A DNA stretch of 64,000 nucleotides from Patagioenas fasciata (lineage: Eukaryota > Chordata > Aves > Columbiformes > Columbidae): NCBI RefSeq assembly GCF_037038585.1, contig NC_092520.1:149357104-149421103 (forward strand), in the 5' to 3' direction. This document shows, one piece after another, positions 59,401-64,000 of the stretch. The position numbers were made by a program, and so were the translations under genes. Numbering within the stretch: the stretch's first letter is position 1; every line of letters begins with the position of its first letter. Under the pieces are notes generated by a model, which was not told the DNA's origin, searched no databases, and saw only the letters and a list, made by a program, of their open reading frames with translations.

Positions 59401-59412
59401 TGCGCATGCGCG
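59401..59412. promoter_or_regulatory. NRF1 binding site TGCGCATGCGCG
   Basis: Exact match to the palindromic NRF1 consensus (YGCGCAYGCGCR), about 120 bp upstream of the predicted donor, a usual distance for CpG-island promoters. Confidence 0.7.
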
Positions 59413-59550
59413 CTGGGAGGGCGGGGCGTGAGGCGCTCTCCGACGGGGTGGGGGCGAGGCGGGGCCGCTATTTTGTGGGGCGGCAGCCACCTGTCCTTTA
59501 TCCCTGCCCCCGGCTGCTGTGGTACCGGAAAGTCGGCAAAAAAGAGTCCT

Positions 59551-60720
59551 TAACACTGTTTTGAAAGTGTTAAAAAGCAGGCAGTTTCATTACATATGCC
59601 TATGGCATATACATTTCTTTCCACCACTTAGTTAATGCATTAAACATAAATTATTTACATAGCCCCGCCCTTTCCCGGATGTCCATCTTCGGTATTTGAG
59701 AGCCTGCATCGAGTGGTCTGTAGTGGTGTCTGGGTCTTTGCTCCCCCGGTGTCGGCTTCTTGGCCTAATTTCTTGATCATGCATATTGTCATTTTGTGCT
59801 ACCTTGCCAATATAATAGCCCCAGGCAGGATCTCTGAGCAAAGCATACTCTATTAACGATTTTGCAAGACCAGGTGTTCTACTAAAGGCAGGCACATGGA
59901 ATAGGGCCAAAAGCCCCTGCTTATATCCCCGTGAATCCTGGACACAAATTCCCTCTCTGGTTGCCCACTGGTTGGGTACTGACAGGTTTACACACTACCC
60001 GACGCCTGCCTCTGTTTACCTATTTCATTCATCTCATTCGAACAACCCCCTTCACCCCTTGTTGATTTATTTAAAATATGGAATCCTAGCTCTTTGATGA
60101 CCCTTCCCCATAGATTGACTTTTTAAATACAGTAATCAGTTTGCATTCTGGGATTAGTTTGAAGAGACTTTGTTTTACATTAAGGATTCATAGTCTGATG
60201 TCTTTCAGTACTTCCCCCCCCACAGCTGGGGTCAGGTGCCAGGTCCCCAGTTTGTAAAAATAACATTCCTCCTTCAATGGCTCCTTACACTACTACTCAG
60301 CAAAAGTCATGTAGCTCTTTCTTCATTTAGCGGAACATCCTGCTTTCCCAGCTTGCCAGCCAAAGGCATCCTGCTTTGCCTCATGTCCAGTCTCTACAGA
60401 GCTATTGTTTCTCTATGGAGTTTCTGTCACATTAGGCCTAGTCTTGCTACATTAGGCTTAGTCTTGCTACATTATGCCCAGGGGTTTCTAAAAAATTTTT
60501 GTTCCTCTTCTCAGAAGCACGGCGATTCTGTGAGCAGGACCCCACAGTGAAGAGAAGAGGGTGTTGGCAGAGATCTTGGCTTGGTCCCTGCCCACATGTT
60601 GCTGATTCACAGTTTGAGAGAAAACCTCCCAGATAGGGCTTTCTTTGTGGCCATGTTCAGCCCTGCTTCTGCGCCTGGCTGCTTTTCTGCTTCCACAAAT
60701 CTGGCACCAAGCGTGGCATG
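59551..60720. mobile_element. Possible decayed LTR retroelement remnant, orientation unresolved
   Basis: Signals conflict. On +, TGGCACCAAGCGTGGC (60702-60717) resembles a tRNA-Lys-type primer binding site just after TTCCACA. On -, GGGGATATAAGCAGGGG (around 59917-59930) resembles an LTR TATA box. A 92-codon minus frame (59632-59910) has no clear identity. No paired LTRs, target duplication or gag/pol domain were seen. It could also be unique sequence. Confidence 0.25.
60429..60479. repeat. 20 bp tandem repeat, about 2.5 copies
   Basis: ACATTAGGCYTAGTCTTGCT at 60429-60448 and 60449-60468, with a partial third copy ACATTATGCCC. Confidence 0.85.
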
Positions 60721-61915
60721 CAAAAGAGAGAATCTCTGACTCATACACTTCCTTGTTTTCTCTCCAGTGCTCATGTTTAGAGTTTGGCAATTAAAAAATC
60801 TGCTTTATGAAACAGTGATTTTTAATTTTTTTTTAAGTACATTCTCCTAGTTTGTTTTTGGGTCCCATTTATACTCCTCTTCATGTGCCCATTTTCAAGC
60901 TACCAAGTTACTCCAGAACAAATGTTCATGGAAACTGAATATGCAAATATTAAACCCACATTTTAAAGGGGTATGTGCTACACATGACAGTGATACTTGC
61001 ATGCTCATGCACTTCAGGGCCAGAAACCGTTCTTCAAGACTTACTTCAACAGTTACAACTCAACATTATTTGATTAGCAAACAGCAGTTTTTAACATGCA
61101 CAGCAAACATTTGTGATTGACGCGTAGCATTAAAAACAGTCCACAAGGAAAAAAGAAGGCAAGCCTCTTCCAAAAGTGAATATGCTTGAAGACATGAGGA
61201 CGTGCTCGTGTGTATTCAGTTCTGGGTGGGATAAAGGCTAAATCTGTTGTAGAAATTACCCATTGTGGATTCTTTGCTGGGTTCCACTCTTTAGCGGTGG
61301 GAAGCACAGGCTGAAGTGAGGGAGCAGTGTTAGACCTGGTGGAGCAGAACAGGAGCCCCCAGCAGTGGCTTCCCCATTTCAGACCCTGCAGGAGGGTGCA
61401 GAGCTTCCCCTGTGATGTCTTAATGATGGGCCCATCAGCATGGAGAGTGTAAGGGTGCAAGGCTGAAGAGCTAAAGACCAGGGTAAGAGCTGCTGAAACT
61501 CTCTGTAAGGGAGGAAGATTATAAGGAATGGAAAATCCTGCCAAAAACTCAAAGCAGACAAAAAAGCAGATCTAGCTGAGTCTGAGCAAGGAGCCTGTGT
61601 GTGGGTGTCAGGACCTGTCAAAAACAAAATAGGGAAGCGGATGTAAGAGGCAACAATCCAATCTATTCTGATCCATATTTATTTATATACTGCTGACGGA
61701 AAGCCCTCCAAATGCTTTCTGCTGCTCAGATAAAAATCCAATTTGATGCATTTATAAAATTCAAGAGGAAGCAAGAGGTGACGGCAGACTGACGCAGCCC
61801 CTTCCCATGTCCTCCTCCCAGCCACCCTGAGGGAGAGGAGCCAGCAGGTTTGCAAAAATCCATCAGTACAAGGTACAAAGACAGCTTACACAGAGAGAGA
61901 AAGGGAAGACAGTGA
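60721..61915. other. Upstream intergenic sequence, nothing recognised
   Basis: No exon-like conservation, repeats or RNA genes seen; the minus open frames (61074-61544 and others) lack family features. Confidence 0.6.
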
Positions 61916-61917
61916 AT

Positions 61918-62391
61918 CTTAAGAAAGACATCGAGGTACTAGAGAGAGTTCAGAGAAGGATTACAAGGCTGGTGAGGGGTCTGGAGCACAAGTCTGATAA
62001 GGAGCAGCTGAAGGAACTGGGGCTGTTTAGCCTGGAGAAAAGGAGGCTGAGGGGAGACCTTATCGCTGTCTACAACTACCTGAAAGGGGGTTGTAGCATA
62101 CAGGGTGTTTGTCTCTTCTCCCAAGTAATAAATGATAGGACAAGAGGAAATGGCCTCAAGTTGCACCAGGGGAGGTTCAGATTGGATATTAGGAAAAAAT
62201 TCTTCATGGAAAGGGTTACAGGGGTTGGAACAGGCTGCCCAGCGAAGTGATTGAGTCACCATCCCTGGAGGTGTTTAAAATACGTATAGATGAGGATCTT
62301 AGGGACATCACTTACTGCCAGAGTTAGGTTATGGTTGCACTTGATGATCTTGAGGGTCTCTTCCTACTGAAATGGTTCTATGATTCTATTA
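61918..62391 (+). mobile_element. CR1 LINE 3' portion
   Basis: The + frame at 61912-62250 encodes [40 protein letters not shown] and [20 protein letters not shown], the CR1 ORF2 tail, followed by the 3' UTR and TTCTATGATTCTATT. Confidence 0.95.
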
Positions 62392-62617
62392 GGTTGGCTG
62401 GGCAGAGAGGTCATGGAGCAGCAGGGATGCTGCGAGGCCCACGTGAGAAACAATAGCTGTGGGCTGGACAAAGCACCAGAAAGACCCTGGTAGCAGGTGA
62501 GAGGCTGTAAATCATAGTGAACTCCTGTGTAACCTTGTCATACATCAACCTCTGCAGACAAGACCTATCTAACCGAGCAGAAAGTAGTACAGCACAGAAA
62601 GAGTCTGGAGGCAAATC

Positions 62618-63015
62618 ATAGAATCATAGAATTGTTTCGGTTGGAAGAGACCCTCAGGATCATCAAGTCCAACCATAACCTAACTCTAGCACTAAACCAT
62701 GTTCCTAAGAACCTCATTCTAAACACCTTTTAAATGGCTCCAGGGATAGTGACTCAACCACTTCCCTGGCAGCCTGTTTCAATGCCTGACAACCCTTTCC
62801 GTGAAGAATTTTTTTCCTAACAGCCAATTTGAACCTCCCCTGGCACAACTTGGGGCCATTTCCTCTTGTCCTATCACTTGCTGCTTGGGAGGAGAGACCA
62901 ACCCCCTCCATGCTACAACCTCCTTTCAGGTAGTTGTAGACAGCGATAAGGTCTTCTCTCAGTCTCCTTTTCTCCAGGCTAAACAGCCCCAGTTCCCTCA
63001 GCTGCTCCTCATCAG
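62618..63015 (-). mobile_element. CR1 LINE 3' portion, head-on with the preceding copy
   Basis: Starts ATCATAGAATCATAGAATTG, then GGTTGGAAGAGACCC; the minus frame reads [20 protein letters not shown] and [20 protein letters not shown]. Same subfamily as the element at 61.9-62.4 kb in opposite orientation, 3' ends facing across about 230 bp. Confidence 0.95.
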
Positions 63016-64000
63016 ACTTGTGCCAGGAGCAGCTGCTTAATACAGTGTTTAATTCAACCGCAGAGGCACTGATCTCCAGCACATCTCAACCCACACAGCT
63101 GGCTGGTGGAGACTGAGTGACACCATTCCCAGCCAGTAGAATAATGGACGCAATTTCTTCTCTCTCCAGATCAATGTTTACTGGCTGCATTTCATAACCT
63201 TTTGGTGGCTCATTTTCAGCGGGCCTGAGGACAGGATCCTCTTACTTTAGCAAAGGCTGTTTTCAAGGAGCTGACTGCCACCTGTGGCCACCAAGCTTGC
63301 TCTGCCACTGCTTTGCATTGGCAAGTTCCAGCCAACAAAAATAAAATCAGGCACAGTGTTTTTCCCCCCTAACAAAAGGAGTACTACTACCCACTGTTGC
63401 CCAGGTACGGGAAGATTTAGACAGAGGTCCTACTTCCCATCAGTCAGTAAGATGGGATTTTTCATGGGGTGCAAAAGGCAGCACCTTGTGGTTGTGCCAA
63501 GTCACACGTGACAGTGTGGCAGAGGTTACACAGTTGGGAAATGCACTCACTGCTGGTTTGGAAAATGCCTTCTGGCTTTCCTAGAGCCGTTGCCCAAGTC
63601 GATACCAACAGGAAACATGAGTTAGTGGGGGCAGTGTCACTTTCAGTCACTTTGTTCTGCAGTGGCAAGAGAGTGACCTGGAGCCCCCCTCAGTCAGAAC
63701 CTGCTTTTGCCTTCAGCCAGGTGAATAAATGAAGCCAGATGTTTCCACAGGTCTTCCTGCAGGCTGTGCGGAGGCTTTGCATGCTCTGCTTTGCTCTGAG
63801 TTGCCGGCACAATCCTCACTGTGAGCTACTGGCTGATCCAGAGCAGCTCAGGGCATGTCAGGTTTTCTGTGCTTCTGCATGCCTCTCCCTGGCTGTCTAG
63901 AGTGCTTATTCTGTCTTTTAGCTTTTCTGTCACTGCAGTATTCAAGCGCTTCCACCATGTCCAGATCTCTTGCAGAAAGACTTTTTTTCCTGTAGGCTAG
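63016..64000. other. Right end of window, nothing recognised
   Basis: About 1 kb of non-repetitive sequence without a supportable exon or RNA gene. Confidence 0.6.

Larger units (their letters stand above)
58880..59510. promoter_or_regulatory. CpG island, probable WASHC1 promoter
   Basis: The only GC-rich, CpG-dense block of the window (many CGCC/GCGC/CCGG). It contains a strong minus-strand splice donor, an NRF1 palindrome, ETS-type CTTCCG motifs (59335-59340, 59357-59363), CCGGAA (59525-59530, just outside) and an Sp1-type GGGCGGGGC (59419-59427). This is a typical TATA-less housekeeping promoter. Its position upstream of WASHC1 and the need for a separate 5' UTR exon point to WASHC1; divergent + strand transcription is also possible. 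Confidence 0.8.

Noticed and set aside
58917-59553. 151- and 167-codon + frames and minus frames in the CpG island
   Set aside because: GC-rich, CpG-dense DNA lacks stops in all frames; the sequences are Pro/Arg/Ala-biased artefacts.
1-64000. CRISPR arrays, tRNA or rRNA genes
   Set aside because: No regularly spaced direct repeats with unique spacers and no cloverleaf or rRNA-like sequence noticed on either strand by eye; a tRNAscan/Infernal run would be decisive.

Overview
This is vertebrate nuclear DNA, most probably from a bird. Genes are split into short exons with GT/AG introns. Nearly all recognisable interspersed repeats are CR1 non-LTR retrotransposon fragments of the avian/sauropsid type, and no mammalian SINEs are seen. 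A crocodilian or turtle cannot be excluded from sequence alone. There are no operons, CRISPR arrays or bacterial features.

Two protein genes are supported, arranged tail to tail. Positions 183-11310 (+) carry the last 16 coding exons (about 490 residues, roughly the C-terminal half) of the DNA helicase DDX11/CHLR1; the 5' half lies outside the window. Positions 13058-46321 (-) carry the complete coding sequence of WASHC1 (WASH1), the Arp2/3-activating subunit of the endosomal WASH complex. It has ten coding exons and encodes 476 residues. Its probable non-coding first exon and promoter sit in a CpG island near 58.9-59.5 kb. The two stop codons are 1.75 kb apart, with poly(A) signals of both genes in between. 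All exon joins below were checked by reading frame and splice dinucleotides.

Layout: 0-11.3 kb DDX11; 11.3-13.0 kb shared 3' region; 13.0-24.3 kb the nine downstream WASHC1 coding exons; 24.3-46.2 kb a 21.8 kb intron; 46.17-46.33 kb the start-codon exon; 46.3-59.3 kb a 13.0 kb first intron; 58.9-59.5 kb CpG-island promoter; 59.5-64 kb upstream DNA with a possible decayed LTR element and two head-on CR1 copies. The large introns hold CR1 fragments, two near-identical-length 228 bp inverted-repeat elements flanked by TA, homopolymers and low-complexity tracts, but no convincing nested gene.

The most interesting broad observation is the gene order. A convergent DDX11-WASHC1 pair is the arrangement echoed by the human subtelomeric DDX11L-WASH duplicons (for example DDX11L1 and WASH7P), so this locus looks like the unduplicated ancestral module. 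The two proteins act in different processes (sister-chromatid cohesion/replication versus endosomal actin), so the adjacency is positional rather than a pathway.
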